A stretch of DNA of 64,000 nt from Macrococcus sp. 19Msa1099 (lineage in GTDB: Bacteria > Bacillota > Bacilli > Staphylococcales > Staphylococcaceae): contig CP079955.1 in assembly GCA_019357535.2 (NCBI GenBank), forward strand, positions 1,240,001 through 1,304,000, in the 5' to 3' direction. The notes below the pieces were generated by a model that was given only the letters and a program-made list of their open reading frames with translations, had not been told where the DNA came from and searched no databases. This document shows, one piece after another, positions 32,383 through 44,054 of the stretch (positions are counted from its first letter, which is position 1; each line of letters opens with the position of its first letter). Both the position numbers and the translations under genes were made by a program.

Positions 32383-32413
32383 AAAAAAGAAGCCTGGATA
32401 ATCCAGACTTCTA
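32383..32413 (-). terminator. Terminator of rpsU
   Basis: Stem AGAAGCCTGGA/TCCAGACTTCT (one mismatch) with a three-base loop and TTTTTT on the minus strand, just after the rpsU stop. Confidence 0.87.
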
Positions 32414-32444
32414 CATCTATTAATAACATTTGAGGGAGCAAATA

Positions 32445-32621
32445 TTATTTGACTTTACGTTTACGCGCTGCTTCTGATTTCTTTTTGCGTTTTACACTTG
32501 GTTTTTCGTAGAATTCACGTTTACGTACTTCTTGAATTGTACCATTTTTAGAAACAGTACGCTTGAAACGACGTAAAGCATCTTCAATTGATTCGTTTTT
32601 ACGAACTACAGTTTTAGACAT
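32445..32621 (-). CDS. rpsU: 30S ribosomal protein S21
   Basis: Small basic ribosomal protein near the 16S rRNA 3' end, which affects initiation. It has 58 residues: [21 protein letters not shown], ending in a Lys/Arg-rich tail. The start at 32621 follows GGAGGGAGGGAAATT. Upstream codons lie in the leader and are not translated. It has its own promoter and terminator, and a small leader hairpin (ACATAGA/TCTATGT, 32661-32688). Confidence 0.97.
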   Translation of the reverse strand: MSKTVVRKNESIEDALRRFKRTVSKNGTIQEVRKREFYEKPSVKRKKKSEAARKRKVK

Positions 32622-32696
32622 ATAATTTCCCTCCCTCCAAATATCAACGGAACATTTTAAACATAGATATAAGTAAAATATTCTATGTACTAAAAC

Positions 32697-32725
32697 ATTA
32701 TAATACAACAGTTACACGAGGTCAA
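32697..32725 (-). promoter_or_regulatory. SigA promoter of rpsU
   Basis: On the minus strand TTGACC (32725-32720) and TATAAT (32702-32697) are exactly 17 bases apart, about 75 bases upstream of the rpsU ATG. Confidence 0.82.
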
Positions 32726-32740
32726 TAACGAATTTGAAGG

Positions 32741-34084
32741 TTATTGAACTTGCATCTCTGACTTCTTGTAAGTATTTGGGATGACCGTTACGAACGTTCC
32801 TTCATTTACTGGATAGCCGCTCTTATCAATCTTCACCTTAACAAGCTCACCGATTAAATGCTCATCTGCTTCAAACTGTACCTTAAGGTAATTATCCGTG
32901 TAACCAACAAGCATATTACCATTACTAGCCTTCTCTTCTGGAATCACTTCCAGCACTTCACCTTCAAAACGACCTGCATATTCTTTTGCAAGCTGATCGC
33001 TTAATGTAATTAAACGATGTACGCGGTCATTCTTCACAGATTCATCAATTTGATCCGTCATTCTTGCAGCAGGCGTACCCGTACGCATTGAATACGGGAA
33101 GACATGTAATTCACTGAAACCATGCTTTAAAATAAAGTCATATGTCTCCTGGAACTCTGCTTCAGTCTCACCAGGGAAACCGACAATAACATCACTCGTA
33201 ACAGCAAGACCTGGCATAATGGCATGCAGCTTCTTCAGACGCTCTGAGAAATGTGACATCGTATATTTACGACGCATACGCTTTAATACCGTATCACTAC
33301 CGGACTGAAGCGGAATGTGTAGGTGACGCACAACTTTATTGCTCTTGTCAATTACATCAATCACTTCATCCGTTAGCTGACTCGCCTCGATAGAAGAAAT
33401 ACGAATACGCTTCAAACCATCAATCGTCTCTAGATCACGGAGTAATTGTGCCAAATTATAATCCTTTAAATCTTCACCATAACCACCCGTATGAATCCCT
33501 GTTAATACAATCTCCTGATAACCAGACTGTACAAGCTGCGTTGCCTGACGGACAACCTCTTTAGGATCACGAGAACGCATTAAACCACGCGCCCAAGGAA
33601 TAATACAGAACGTACAGAAGTTATTACACCCTTCCTGAATCTTAAGTGACGCACGCGTACGGTCCGTAAAGTAAGGTACATCTAACTCCTCATATGTACG
33701 ATTCTTCATAATATTCGTCACACCATTAATCGGTTGACGTTCCGCGCGATACTGTTCGATATAAGGAAGCATCTTATGACGATCCTGTGTACCGACAACA
33801 ATATCTACACCGGCAATATCCATAATTTCTGCAGATGACGTCTGTGCGTAACACCCCGTAACACAAATGACCGCATCAGGATTGCGACGAACCGCACGAC
33901 GGATCACCTGACGACTCTTCTTATCACCCGTGTTCGTTACTGTACACGTATTAATAACATAGACATCTGCACTTTGTTCAAAATCAACGCGCTCATAATC
34001 AGCATCTTTAAATAACTGCCAAATCGCTTCTGTTTCATAATGGTTTACTTTACAACCCAACGTATGAAATGCAACTGTTGACAT
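32741..34084 (-). CDS. mtaB: tRNA t6A37 methylthiotransferase MtaB
   Basis: Radical-SAM enzyme that turns t6A37 into ms2t6A37 in tRNAs reading ANN codons. It has 447 residues: an N-terminal MTTase domain with cluster ligands C11, C47 and C78, a radical-SAM domain with C153-x3-C157-x2-C160 (GCNNFCTFC), and a C-terminal TRAM domain. AATGAGGTGAAC precedes the ATG. It corresponds to B. subtilis yqeV downstream of rsmE (yqeU). Confidence 0.95.
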   Translation of the reverse strand: MSTVAFHTLGCKVNHYETEAIWQLFKDADYERVDFEQSADVYVINTCTVTNTGDKKSRQVIRRAVRRNPDAVICVTGCYAQTSSAEIMDIAGVDIVVGTQDRHKMLPYIEQYRAERQPINGVTNIMKNRTYEELDVPYFTDRTRASLKIQEGCNNFCTFCIIPWARGLMRSRDPKEVVRQATQLVQSGYQEIVLTGIHTGGYGEDLKDYNLAQLLRDLETIDGLKRIRISSIEASQLTDEVIDVIDKSNKVVRHLHIPLQSGSDTVLKRMRRKYTMSHFSERLKKLHAIMPGLAVTSDVIVGFPGETEAEFQETYDFILKHGFSELHVFPYSMRTGTPAARMTDQIDESVKNDRVHRLITLSDQLAKEYAGRFEGEVLEVIPEEKASNGNMLVGYTDNYLKVQFEADEHLIGELVKVKIDKSGYPVNEGTFVTVIPNTYKKSEMQVQ

Positions 34085-34104
34085 ATGTTCACCTCATTTA
34101 TAAT

Positions 34105-34175
34105 TCTTTGCATTATATAAAAATACCATGAATATCAATAACTTTCAATGTCATTGCATGGAATGTTATTGATAT
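34105..34175 (-). promoter_or_regulatory. mtaB upstream region with an 11-bp inverted repeat and -10 box
   Basis: A perfect inverted repeat ATATCAATAAC/GTTATTGATAT (arms about 34133-34143 and 34165-34175) encloses a second small palindrome CAATG-T-CATTG. On the minus strand the downstream arm supplies TTGATA, and TATAAT follows about 15 bases later. It may be a regulated promoter; the spacing is short, so this is tentative. Confidence 0.45.
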
Positions 34176-34180
34176 ACAAT

Positions 34181-34204
34181 AAAAGACACTGAAAGTTCAG
34201 TGTC
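34181..34204 (-). terminator. Terminator of the hrcA-rsmE operon
   Basis: A perfect 9-bp stem GACACTGAA/TTCAGTGTC with the rsmE TAG stop touching the arm; TTTTATTG follows on the minus strand. Confidence 0.8.
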
Positions 34205-34941
34205 TAATTCAACTCAAAATGAAAGCTCATTGCTGACAATGCATATAACGGCGCGGTCTCAGCTCTTAATATACGTGGTCCGAGTCCAATAACCATACTT
34301 CCAAACTGAGCCACTTCCGCTTCACTCAGTCCACCTTCCGGACCGAATATCACGCACACTTTATCACCATGCTGTACATTTTGTAACGCTTCAGTAAAGC
34401 TTTTCATCTCACCTGACTTCGCTGTTTCTTCATATGCAATCAGCACATGATCAAAGTCTTTCAGCTTTTGTCCTAATGCTTTCCCGCTCGCGACAAACTC
34501 AATAGACGGGACAATTTGTCTGTAACTCTGCTCAGCCGCTTCCTTAACAATCTTCGTAAAACGCTCTAACTTCTTCTGGAACTTCTTTTCGTCCACTTTA
34601 ACGATCGTTCTTTCACTAACAAACGGCATAAACGACGCAGCTCCAAGTTCTGTCGCCTTCTGTATCATCCATTCATACTTATCATTTTTAAGCAACCCGC
34701 TGGCAATCGTCACAGACACAGGCATCTCTGTCTGAATATCAATGTGCTCAATCGGTTTCACTGTAATCTCAGCCTGAATATCGGTAATTTCACAGATCAT
34801 CGTTGCATTCGTAAAGTTAACGATCACCTTATCTCCCGTTTGCTGTCTCATAACGTTTTTAATATGATGGACGTCGTCCTTACTACTGATCCGATATGTT
34901 TCGTTTATAACACTTTTTATACCAAGAAAATAACGCTGCAT
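34204..34941 (-). CDS. rsmE: 16S rRNA (uracil(1498)-N(3))-methyltransferase
   Basis: SPOUT-fold SAM methyltransferase that makes m3U1498 in 16S rRNA. It has 245 residues from MQRYFLGIKS: an N-terminal PUA-like domain, then the knotted domain with VIFGPEGGLSEAEV and the LGPRILRAETAPLYALSAM SAM-binding motif. The start at 34941 has AAGAGG upstream and lies one base after the prmA stop. It is the last gene of the heat-shock operon. Confidence 0.95.
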   Translation of the reverse strand: MQRYFLGIKSVINETYRISSKDDVHHIKNVMRQQTGDKVIVNFTNATMICEITDIQAEITVKPIEHIDIQTEMPVSVTIASGLLKNDKYEWMIQKATELGAASFMPFVSERTIVKVDEKKFQKKLERFTKIVKEAAEQSYRQIVPSIEFVASGKALGQKLKDFDHVLIAYEETAKSGEMKSFTEALQNVQHGDKVCVIFGPEGGLSEAEVAQFGSMVIGLGPRILRAETAPLYALSAMSFHFELN

Positions 34942-34942
34942 A

Positions 34943-35878
34943 CTATGCCTCTTTTCTTGCTGCAATGGCAACCCATCCACTATCGTGCATCACTTCAACA
35001 ATCGTATAACCGACGCGTTTTAAGTGGTCGATGATCATCTCTTCTTTCTCGTCGATGATGCCTGACGTTATAAGCAGACCATTATCATTTAATAATGCAT
35101 AACTATCATCAATCATCATATCCACGATATGAGCTAATATATTAGCAAATATTACATCGCGTTTCTCTGTCTCACCTTTAAGGAGATTCCCTGGTTCTGC
35201 TTGTATCGCGTCAAGACAGTCATTCTTCTCGAAATTGTCTTCTGCTACTTTCACAGCAACAGAATCTAAATCGAGTGCTTTAATTGGCTTTGCTCCAAGT
35301 TTATGTGCAGCGATACTTAGTATGCCAGACCCAGTTCCTACGTCAACTATAGACTGATCACTTTCTACATACTTCTCAATTAACTTGAGACACATCGAAG
35401 TCGTCGCATGATCACCAGTACCAAATGCCATACCAGGATCTAGGTGTATCGCATGCTCACCGTCCTGTAAACCGTCATAGCTTTCCCAGCTCGGTACGAT
35501 AACGAAATTGTCTGAAACTTTAAAGGCATGGAAATGATTTTTCCATTCATTAGCCCAGTCTTCTTCCTGCACGGTATGTGTACTGAATTCCAGACGAGTG
35601 ACGTCGACATCATTTAATGCGTCTACTTTTTCTTTAATTTGCTCGATAACAGACGCATCATAATCTAGTTCACTAAAGTAAACTTTAACGCGTACATCCT
35701 CTTCTGGAAAATCATCCGGATTTAATTCATAAATTTCCCCGAATGTTTCAATACGACCTTTCTGAAGTTCAAGACTATCTTCAATCACTACACCATTCGC
35801 ACCGACTTCATTCAGGATCTCTGCAATAAATGGCTCAAGTTCATGATTGATCATCATCGTTATCTCTACATAGTTCAT
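34943..35878 (-). CDS. prmA: Ribosomal protein L11 methyltransferase
   Basis: Trimethylates ribosomal protein L11. It has 311 residues: an N-terminal L11-recognition domain, then a class I SAM domain with IVDVGTGSGILSIAA and a FANILAHIV catalytic-region motif. A GGAGAATAAAG ribosome binding site precedes the ATG. It starts two bases after the dnaJ stop, the usual dnaJ-prmA-rsmE arrangement. Confidence 0.96.
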   Translation of the reverse strand: MNYVEITMMINHELEPFIAEILNEVGANGVVIEDSLELQKGRIETFGEIYELNPDDFPEEDVRVKVYFSELDYDASVIEQIKEKVDALNDVDVTRLEFSTHTVQEEDWANEWKNHFHAFKVSDNFVIVPSWESYDGLQDGEHAIHLDPGMAFGTGDHATTSMCLKLIEKYVESDQSIVDVGTGSGILSIAAHKLGAKPIKALDLDSVAVKVAEDNFEKNDCLDAIQAEPGNLLKGETEKRDVIFANILAHIVDMMIDDSYALLNDNGLLITSGIIDEKEEMIIDHLKRVGYTIVEVMHDSGWVAIAARKEA

Positions 35879-35880
35879 CT

Positions 35881-36999
35881 TTATTCTCCTTTAAAGAAGC
35901 GTTTCGTTTTATCAAAGAAATTTGAAGGCTGTTCTGTAATATCATGTCCGTCGATCTCTGCGAATTCTCTTAATAACTCTGCCTGTCTGTTCGTCATCTT
36001 AACAGGCGTCATCACTTTAACCGTTACATATTCATCACCGCGACCATAACCGTGGACGTTCTGAACACCTTTTTCCTTTAATCGGAAACGTTTGCCCGTT
36101 TGTGTTCCTGCTGGAATTGTTAGTTTCACTTTACCTTCTAACGTTGGCACTTCGACTTCATCACCAAGCGCTGCTTGAGCGATTGAGAGTTCAAGTGTAT
36201 AGAATATATCCTCACCGGAGCGATCAAAGTAAGCATGGTCCTGTACGTTAAATACAACATATAAATCTCCAGCCGGTCCACCATTTATACCTGGTTCACC
36301 TTGACCTGATAGTCGAATTTGCTGACCTGTATCGACACCTGCTGGTACTTTCACACTAATCTTAACTGTCTTAATCTTTCTGCCAGTACCACCACAATCT
36401 GAACATTTCTCTTCAAACTCTTTACCAGTACCACCACAATCTGGACAAGTACGTTCACTTCTCACGCGACCAAATGGTGTGTTCTGTTCAACATGCACAT
36501 TTCCACGTCCACCACAAGTAGCGCATGTCTTAATATTTGTTCCTGGTTTCGCACCACTGCCATCACACGTATCACATTCGACTTCCTTCTTCACTGAAAT
36601 TTCTTTCTCAGCACCAAATACAGCCTCTTCAAACGTTACATTCATCTGATACTGCAAATCATTCCCTTGTCGCGGTGCATTCGGGTCACGACGTGCGCCG
36701 CCACCGAAGAATGAACTGAAGATATCTTCGAATCCACCGAAACCACCAAAGTCCTGGCCACTAAATCCTGCACCTTGGCCCATACCTGCATGACCGAACT
36801 GATCATACTGTGCTTTTTTCTGATCATCACTTAACACTTCGTATGCCTCAGCAATTTCTTTGAATTTATCTTCAGCATCCGCTTCTTTATTAATGTCCGG
36901 ATGGTATTTCTTTGATAGTTTCTTATATGCTCTTTTTATCTCTTCTTTAGAAGCACCTTTAGATAATCCAAGGACTTCGTAGTAATCCCTTTTCGCCAC
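35881..36999 (-). CDS. dnaJ: Chaperone protein DnaJ
   Basis: Hsp40 co-chaperone that stimulates DnaK ATPase and delivers substrates. It has 372 residues: a J domain with H33-P-D35, a Gly/Phe-rich region ([17 protein letters not shown]), four CxxCxGxG zinc repeats, and C-terminal substrate-binding domains. It is complete and typical. A hairpin separates it from dnaK. Confidence 0.97.
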   Translation of the reverse strand: MAKRDYYEVLGLSKGASKEEIKRAYKKLSKKYHPDINKEADAEDKFKEIAEAYEVLSDDQKKAQYDQFGHAGMGQGAGFSGQDFGGFGGFEDIFSSFFGGGARRDPNAPRQGNDLQYQMNVTFEEAVFGAEKEISVKKEVECDTCDGSGAKPGTNIKTCATCGGRGNVHVEQNTPFGRVRSERTCPDCGGTGKEFEEKCSDCGGTGRKIKTVKISVKVPAGVDTGQQIRLSGQGEPGINGGPAGDLYVVFNVQDHAYFDRSGEDIFYTLELSIAQAALGDEVEVPTLEGKVKLTIPAGTQTGKRFRLKEKGVQNVHGYGRGDEYVTVKVMTPVKMTNRQAELLREFAEIDGHDITEQPSNFFDKTKRFFKGE

Positions 37000-37057
37000 G
37001 TTTCATTCTCCCTTTCTTATTTCTTTATTACTATATCAGTGTATCGCATGTTTTAAA

Positions 37058-37094
37058 AGAAAAAGTCAAAGCCAATAAATTGACTTTGACTTTA
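37058..37094 (-). terminator. Partial terminator or processing hairpin between dnaK and dnaJ
   Basis: Stem AAAGTCAAAGCCAAT/ATTGACTTTGACTTT (15 bp, one G-T pair), followed on the minus strand by TTCTTTTA. It probably lowers dnaJ relative to dnaK. Confidence 0.75.
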
Positions 37095-37103
37095 AAAGAG
37101 TAC

Positions 37104-38945
<1,842 letters not shown>

Positions 38946-38982
38946 TTAATTTAAAATTTATGAAATGTTATAAAACTAAAAA

Positions 38983-39576
38983 TTATTCGTTTACTTTAAC
39001 CATTGACGGTCTTAGTACACGTTCTTTTAATTTATAGCCCTTCTGTAGTTCTTCAAGTACGATACCTGAATCTTTACGCTCATCACTTTCTTGCATCACT
39101 GCTTGATGAAGATTTGGATCGAATGGCTGGTCAAGTGCTTCTATGACTTCTAATCCATTCTCTTTAAGTGAATGTAACAGACTTTCATAAACCATCTCTA
39201 CACCCTTGTGAAGTGATTTAAACTCATCTGATTCACCTTGCTGCGCTAATGCACGTTCAATATTATCAATTGCTGGTAATATATCACGTAACACACTCTG
39301 CGCACGATATGTTCTTTCGGTATCTAATTCCTGACGCGTGCGTTTCTTATAGTTTTCAAACTCTGCATACAGTCTTAAATACTTCTCTTCTGACTGCTCA
39401 AGCTTTGCTTCAAGTTCAGCTACCGGATCGGTACTTTCATCTTCAACAGGCGCCTCACTTACTACTGTTTCATCTGGAGTTTCAGTTGATGCAACATCTG
39501 TTTCATTGCTTTCAGTTTCATTCGTTTCTGTGATGCTTTCGTCTTTCATTACATCCTGCTTATTTTCTTCTGACAA
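38983..39576 (-). CDS. grpE: Nucleotide exchange factor GrpE
   Basis: Releases ADP from DnaK. It has 197 residues: a long acidic, Thr/Glu-rich disordered N-terminus (about 1-55), a coiled coil ([26 protein letters not shown]), then a beta-wing with [20 protein letters not shown]. The start is TTG at 39576, seven bases after AGGAGG and two bases after the hrcA stop. An in-frame ATG nine codons later lacks a ribosome binding site. Confidence 0.95.
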   Translation of the reverse strand: MSEENKQDVMKDESITETNETESNETDVASTETPDETVVSEAPVEDESTDPVAELEAKLEQSEEKYLRLYAEFENYKKRTRQELDTERTYRAQSVLRDILPAIDNIERALAQQGESDEFKSLHKGVEMVYESLLHSLKENGLEVIEALDQPFDPNLHQAVMQESDERKDSGIVLEELQKGYKLKERVLRPSMVKVNE

Positions 39577-39578
39577 AT

Positions 39579-40532
39579 CTAGTCCTCCTTAAACATTCGA
39601 TGTAAATTCGATAATTTATTAAATATATCACGGTAACTCATTTGAGTTGGTCCGATGATTGAAATGTTACCATTCATATTATGCATATGAATCGGTGTCG
39701 TTACAATCGATATCCCTTGTAAGTTCTGACTAATCTCCTGACCTAATATTACTTCAATCTGATTCGACTGTTTTGATTCTATTAGATCTGGTAATGTATT
39801 AGAGTCGATAAGCTTCAACATTTCTCTAATCGCTTCTAGATTATCAGAGTCCATAATTTCGTATAAATACTCGCGACCTTCAAAGAACACCGCGTTCGTA
39901 TTCGTTGTCGCTTTCTTAATAATCTCTGATTTAATATGTGTTAAAGGAAGTTGCTTTATCGACGGATATCCTTCCTGATGTAAGTTCGACTTATTAATTG
40001 ACGCCAAATTCGCATTCAGAAAATTATTCATCTTCTCAATTTCAAGTCTCGTTAAACGTACCTGCCATGAAATTTGCTGATGTTCAACATTTCCGTTCTC
40101 ATATACGATAATCAACACCAGCTTCGTCGGTGTTAAGTATGTTAAATGAATCTGGGAAATAGACTTCATATCGATTTGAGATGTTGTTGCAATAGACAAA
40201 TGTCTTGTATCTCTTGCGATTAATTGTGCAAGTCTTCTGAAGTCAAGTGCATCACTGTTATTAATATCAAAGTTCGGTTCATAAGGAAATTCTTCCTGCA
40301 GCGCTTCTACATAAAACTTGTAACCCGTTTCTGAAGGAACACGTCCTGAAGATGTGTGCATCTTCTCGATCAAACCAAAATCTTCTAGACGTTTCATCTC
40401 TGCACGTATGGTTGCAGGACTGACATTAAAGTGATGATCATCAATCAACTTCTTAGATCCTATAGGCGTTCCACTATCAACAAAATCCTCAACAATTACG
40501 TTCAACAAATGTAATTGTCTATCTGTTAGCAT
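39579..40532 (-). CDS. hrcA: Heat-inducible transcription repressor HrcA
   Basis: Represses class I heat-shock genes by binding CIRCE. It has 317 residues: an N-terminal winged helix ([27 protein letters not shown]) and a GAF-like dimerisation domain, ending [21 protein letters not shown]. It is first in its own CIRCE-controlled operon, so it is autoregulated; GroEL activity normally keeps HrcA folded. A GAGGTGAAAT ribosome binding site precedes the ATG. Confidence 0.96.
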   Translation of the reverse strand: MLTDRQLHLLNVIVEDFVDSGTPIGSKKLIDDHHFNVSPATIRAEMKRLEDFGLIEKMHTSSGRVPSETGYKFYVEALQEEFPYEPNFDINNSDALDFRRLAQLIARDTRHLSIATTSQIDMKSISQIHLTYLTPTKLVLIIVYENGNVEHQQISWQVRLTRLEIEKMNNFLNANLASINKSNLHQEGYPSIKQLPLTHIKSEIIKKATTNTNAVFFEGREYLYEIMDSDNLEAIREMLKLIDSNTLPDLIESKQSNQIEVILGQEISQNLQGISIVTTPIHMHNMNGNISIIGPTQMSYRDIFNKLSNLHRMFKED

Positions 40533-40543
40533 ATTTCACCTCG

Positions 40544-40570
40544 TTAGCACTCTCTTACCTCAAGTGCTAA
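40544..40570 (-). promoter_or_regulatory. CIRCE operator of the hrcA operon
   Basis: Inverted repeat TTAGCACTC-N9-AAGTGCTAA, one base off the consensus TTAGCACTC-N9-GAGTGCTAA. It lies between the promoter and the hrcA start codon and is the HrcA binding site. Confidence 0.96.
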
Positions 40571-40574
40571 TACT

Positions 40575-40603
40575 AATTTATCAAATTGGTCAAAGTATGT
40601 CAA
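40575..40603 (-). promoter_or_regulatory. SigA promoter of the hrcA operon
   Basis: On the minus strand TTGACA (40603-40598) and TAAATT (40580-40575) are 17 bases apart, directly upstream of CIRCE. Confidence 0.85.
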
Positions 40604-40624
40604 CATTAACACTCATAATTATAA

Positions 40625-40665
40625 AAAAGAAGTTTCTATTTACTAAACAGTAAGTAGAAACTTCT
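40625..40665 (-). terminator. Terminator of hemW, stop codon in the loop
   Basis: A 15-bp stem (40628-40642/40651-40665, one G-T pair) is followed on the minus strand by TTTTTTAT. The eight-base loop holds the hemW TAG (40645-40643). Confidence 0.88.
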
Positions 40666-41758
40666 CAAATACATCATTCCCACGCATTCTTCCAAGTGCT
40701 GTTAAAGAGATTCGGTCATCTGTTTCAATTAAATACCCTTCATTTACGAGCTTGGTCGTGACATCTTTAAACACATTATCATACGACGTTTTATATCGCG
40801 CAAGAAATTCATTCTTGCTGATGCCATCATTCAACCTTAACCCTAAAAACATAAACTCCTCCATCGCAGCATCAACTGTGACAGGTATACGTTCTTTAAC
40901 CGCATTTCCTTTATGCATCGCCTTAATATAGTGTGGAACAGGTGCAATGTTATAATAGCGTACTCCGTCGATATACCCATGACTTCCAGCACCGGCACCA
41001 TAATATTCTTTATTCTGCCAGTATACTTTATTGTGTATTGATTCATGGTGTCCTTTAGCGTAATTAGAGATTTCATATTGATGAAAGCCACGATCTCTTA
41101 AAGTATTCATCGTGAGCGTATACATCTCTGCAGCGAGCTGTTCATCCGGCAGCTGAAGCATGCCCTTTTTATACATATTATAAAACTGTGTCTTCGGCTC
41201 TAATATTAGGGAGTAACTTGAAATATGGTGTATATCCAGTGATGTCGCAAGTGCTAGATCACGACGACATTGCTCTAATGTCTGTGTCGGTAAATGATAC
41301 ATTAAGTCGAGACTGATAGATTCTATACCCAGCTCGTTTGCGGCGTTCACCGCGTTAAATATATCTTGTTCTTGATGTGTTCTGCCAAGCGACTTTAATA
41401 GATCATTATCAAACGTCTGTACACCGAGTGATAGACGGTTGACACCGTACTGCTTCATTAATGCAATCTTGTTACGCGTCAATTCATCAGGATTTGCTTC
41501 CATCGTAAATTCTTCATGTATCGTAAATGACTGTTCAATATAACTGAGCAATCGTTCAAGTTGTCCTTCATTCAGCGCTGTAGGTGTACCTCCACCAATA
41601 AATACCGTTAGCAAATCGCGTTCATCAATGGATGAAAGCTCTTTGATTAAACAGTCCAGATATTCATCTACTGGCTGATTTTTAATGAGGAACTTATTAA
41701 AATCACAGTACGTGCATATACGATTACAAAATGGAATATGAATATATAAACTTCTCAT
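40643..41758 (-). CDS. hemW: Radical-SAM heme chaperone HemW
   Basis: Radical-SAM protein that binds haem and is thought to deliver it to respiratory enzymes. It has 371 residues. The cluster motif is C11-x3-C15-x2-C18 followed by DF, so it lacks the fourth cysteine of true coproporphyrinogen dehydrogenase HemN. GGGTPTAL and a C-terminal HemW domain are present. The start at 41758 (MRSLYIHIPF) follows AGGAGGCATA. It lies downstream of lepA, as in Bacillus. Confidence 0.93.
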   Translation of the reverse strand: MRSLYIHIPFCNRICTYCDFNKFLIKNQPVDEYLDCLIKELSSIDERDLLTVFIGGGTPTALNEGQLERLLSYIEQSFTIHEEFTMEANPDELTRNKIALMKQYGVNRLSLGVQTFDNDLLKSLGRTHQEQDIFNAVNAANELGIESISLDLMYHLPTQTLEQCRRDLALATSLDIHHISSYSLILEPKTQFYNMYKKGMLQLPDEQLAAEMYTLTMNTLRDRGFHQYEISNYAKGHHESIHNKVYWQNKEYYGAGAGSHGYIDGVRYYNIAPVPHYIKAMHKGNAVKERIPVTVDAAMEEFMFLGLRLNDGISKNEFLARYKTSYDNVFKDVTTKLVNEGYLIETDDRISLTALGRMRGNDVFEKFLLTV

Positions 41759-41797
41759 TATGCCTCCTAACAAATAAAGACATGGTTACCCACGTCT

Positions 41798-43621
41798 TTA
41801 TTCTTCATCCATTTTCAGTACAGCTAAGAATGCATCCTGAGGAATTTCAACCGATCCTACTGATTTCATCTTTGCTTTACCTGCTTTTTGTTTTTCAAGT
41901 AATTTGCGCTTACGGCTGATATCCCCACCGTAACATTTCGCAAGTACGTTCTTACCAATCGATTTAATATTTGTACGTGCAATAATCTTCTGACCGATTG
42001 CTGCTTGTATAGGGACTTCGAACTGCTGTCTTGGAATTAAAGTCTTTAGTTTCTCAACGATGACTTTACCACGATCATATGCAAAGTCTCTATGCACGAT
42101 AAAACTTAGTGCATCTACTGTTTCACCGTTTAATAATATATCCATCTTCACAAGCTTACTTTCCTGATAGCCAATCAATTCATAATCAAATGAAGCATAC
42201 CCTTTGGTACTTGATTTCAGCTGGTCGAAGAAATCAAATACAACTTCTGAAAGCGGCACTTCATAAATGATGTTAACACGAATATCATCCAAGTAATCCA
42301 TCGTCTGGAAGTTTCCGCGTTTCTTCTGGCATAGTTCCATCACTGCACCAACATAATCATTCGGTACCATAATACTTGCTTTAACGTATGGTTCATAAAT
42401 TTTGTCGATCTTCTGTGGGTCCGGCATCTTAGAAGGATTGTCTACAACAATTTCACTACCGTCTGTCATCTCACATTTGTAGATAACGCTCGGCGCAGTC
42501 GCAATTAATTCAATACCAAACTCACGTTCAATACGTTCCTGAATAATTTCCATATGCAATAGCCCTAAGAAGCCGACACGGAAGCCGAATCCTAACGCTT
42601 GAGACGTTTCTGGTTCAAATTCTAGCGATGCATCGTTTAACTGAAGTTTCTCTAATGCTTCACGAAGATCATTATATTTACCCGTATCAATCGGATACAC
42701 CCCACAGAATACCATCGGGTTCATCTTCTTATATCCTTGAAGTGGCTCAAGAGCAGGATTGCTGGCATGTGTGATTGTATCACCGACACGTGAATCGCCA
42801 ACATTCTTGATCGATGCTGTTAAATAACCAACATCTCCAACCGTTAATTCAGCAACCGGCATTTGCTTCGGTGTATTGATTCCTACTTCGACAACTTCAA
42901 ATTCTTTACCTGTCGCCATCATCTTAATCTTATCGCCTGCCTTAACCGTCCCATCAATAATTCTGATTGATGAAATAACACCACGATAAGCATCAAAGGC
43001 ACTATCAAAGATCAACGCTTTAAGCGGTGCTTCTGGGTCACCCATCGGCGGCGGAACAAGTTCAACAATCTGTTCTAAAATATCTTCAATACCGATATTT
43101 GCCTTCGCACTCGCAAGCACCGCATCACTCGCATCAAGACCGATAACATCTTCAATCTCCTGGCGCACACGCTCAGGTTCTGCTGCTGGTAAATCTATCT
43201 TATTGATAACAGGAATAAGTTCTAACTCATTATCAAGTGCTAAATAAACGTTTGCCAGCGTTTGCGCTTCAATTCCTTGTGCCGCATCCACTACGAGAAT
43301 CGCACCTTCACATGCAGCCAAACTACGAGAAACTTCATATGTGAAGTCCACATGACCAGGTGTATCGATTAAATGAAAGATATAGGTCTCGCCATCTTTC
43401 GCTGTATAATTTAACTGTACTGCATTTAATTTAATTGTAATCCCGCGTTCACGTTCCAGATCCATAGAATCAAGAAGCTGTGCTTTCATCTCACGCGTTG
43501 CTACAGATTTCGTATTCTCTAAAATTCTATCCGCCAAAGTCGACTTCCCGTGGTCGATGTGGGCAATAATCGAAAAGTTTCTAATTCGTTCCTGACGCTT
43601 TAAACGTTGTTCATTATTCAT
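41798..43621 (-). CDS. lepA: Elongation factor 4 (LepA)
   Basis: Ribosome-associated GTPase implicated in initiation or back-translocation. It has 607 residues: G1 AHIDHGKST (20-28), G3 DTPGHVDF, G4 NKID, then EF-G-like domains and the LepA-specific C-terminal domain ending in [24 protein letters not shown]. It is first in a lepA-hemW operon with a consensus promoter. In Bacillus, gpr and spoIIP lie between rpsT and lepA; both are missing here. Confidence 0.97.
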   Translation of the reverse strand: MNNEQRLKRQERIRNFSIIAHIDHGKSTLADRILENTKSVATREMKAQLLDSMDLERERGITIKLNAVQLNYTAKDGETYIFHLIDTPGHVDFTYEVSRSLAACEGAILVVDAAQGIEAQTLANVYLALDNELELIPVINKIDLPAAEPERVRQEIEDVIGLDASDAVLASAKANIGIEDILEQIVELVPPPMGDPEAPLKALIFDSAFDAYRGVISSIRIIDGTVKAGDKIKMMATGKEFEVVEVGINTPKQMPVAELTVGDVGYLTASIKNVGDSRVGDTITHASNPALEPLQGYKKMNPMVFCGVYPIDTGKYNDLREALEKLQLNDASLEFEPETSQALGFGFRVGFLGLLHMEIIQERIEREFGIELIATAPSVIYKCEMTDGSEIVVDNPSKMPDPQKIDKIYEPYVKASIMVPNDYVGAVMELCQKKRGNFQTMDYLDDIRVNIIYEVPLSEVVFDFFDQLKSSTKGYASFDYELIGYQESKLVKMDILLNGETVDALSFIVHRDFAYDRGKVIVEKLKTLIPRQQFEVPIQAAIGQKIIARTNIKSIGKNVLAKCYGGDISRKRKLLEKQKAGKAKMKSVGSVEIPQDAFLAVLKMDEE

Positions 43622-43659
43622 AGTTATTGTCCAACTTTCTTAAATTGTTCGTATATTTG

Positions 43660-43688
43660 ATTATAACAACTAAATGTAAGTGTATCAA
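43660..43688 (-). promoter_or_regulatory. SigA promoter of lepA-hemW
   Basis: On the minus strand TTGATA (43688-43683) and TATAAT (43665-43660) are exactly 17 bases apart. Confidence 0.83.
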
Positions 43689-43708
43689 TCAGTTTTCAAA
43701 AAATTAGA

Positions 43709-43737
43709 TTGCATATAGCGCTTGAATTTGATAAAAT
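43709..43737 (+). promoter_or_regulatory. SigA promoter of rpsT
   Basis: TTGCAT (43709-43714) and TAAAAT (43732-43737) are exactly 17 bases apart, preceded by TTGA to give a TGATAAAAT extended -10. It is divergent from the lepA promoter 20 bases away. Confidence 0.8.
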
Positions 43738-43802
43738 ATTTCTTGTTGCAATCAAATTTATAATTTTATGCAAGTGTAAGACATTTTTAGGAGGTGAAAT
43801 TT

Positions 43803-44051
43803 ATGCCAAACATCAAATCTGCAATTAAACGCGTTACTACAAGTAACAAAGCACACGATGCTAACATTTCTCAAACAAATGATATGCGTACTGCTGTGAA
43901 AAACGCTAAAGCGGCAATTGAAAACAACGCTGACAATAAATCAGAATTAGTACAAGTAGCTGTTAAAAAGATTGATAAAGCTGCGAAAAGCAACTTAATC
44001 CACTCAAACAAAGCTGACCGTTTAAAATCACAAATCATGAAAAATAAATAA
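43803..44051 (+). CDS. rpsT: 30S ribosomal protein S20
   Basis: Binds 16S rRNA early in 30S assembly. It has 82 residues, all helical and basic: PNIKSAIKRV at the start, and the family motif SNLIHSNKADRLKSQIM near the end. The start at 43803 follows TAGGAGGTGAAATTT; a GTG at 43794 is inside that site. Divergent from lepA. Its downstream region holds unusual inverted repeats. Confidence 0.97.
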   Translation: MPNIKSAIKRVTTSNKAHDANISQTNDMRTAVKNAKAAIENNADNKSELVQVAVKKIDKAAKSNLIHSNKADRLKSQIMKNK

Positions 44052-44054
44052 AAG

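Noticed and set aside
40643-41758. hemW as coproporphyrinogen III dehydrogenase (hemN)
   Set aside because: The radical-SAM motif lacks the extra cysteine of HemN and the N-terminal extension, so it fits HemW.
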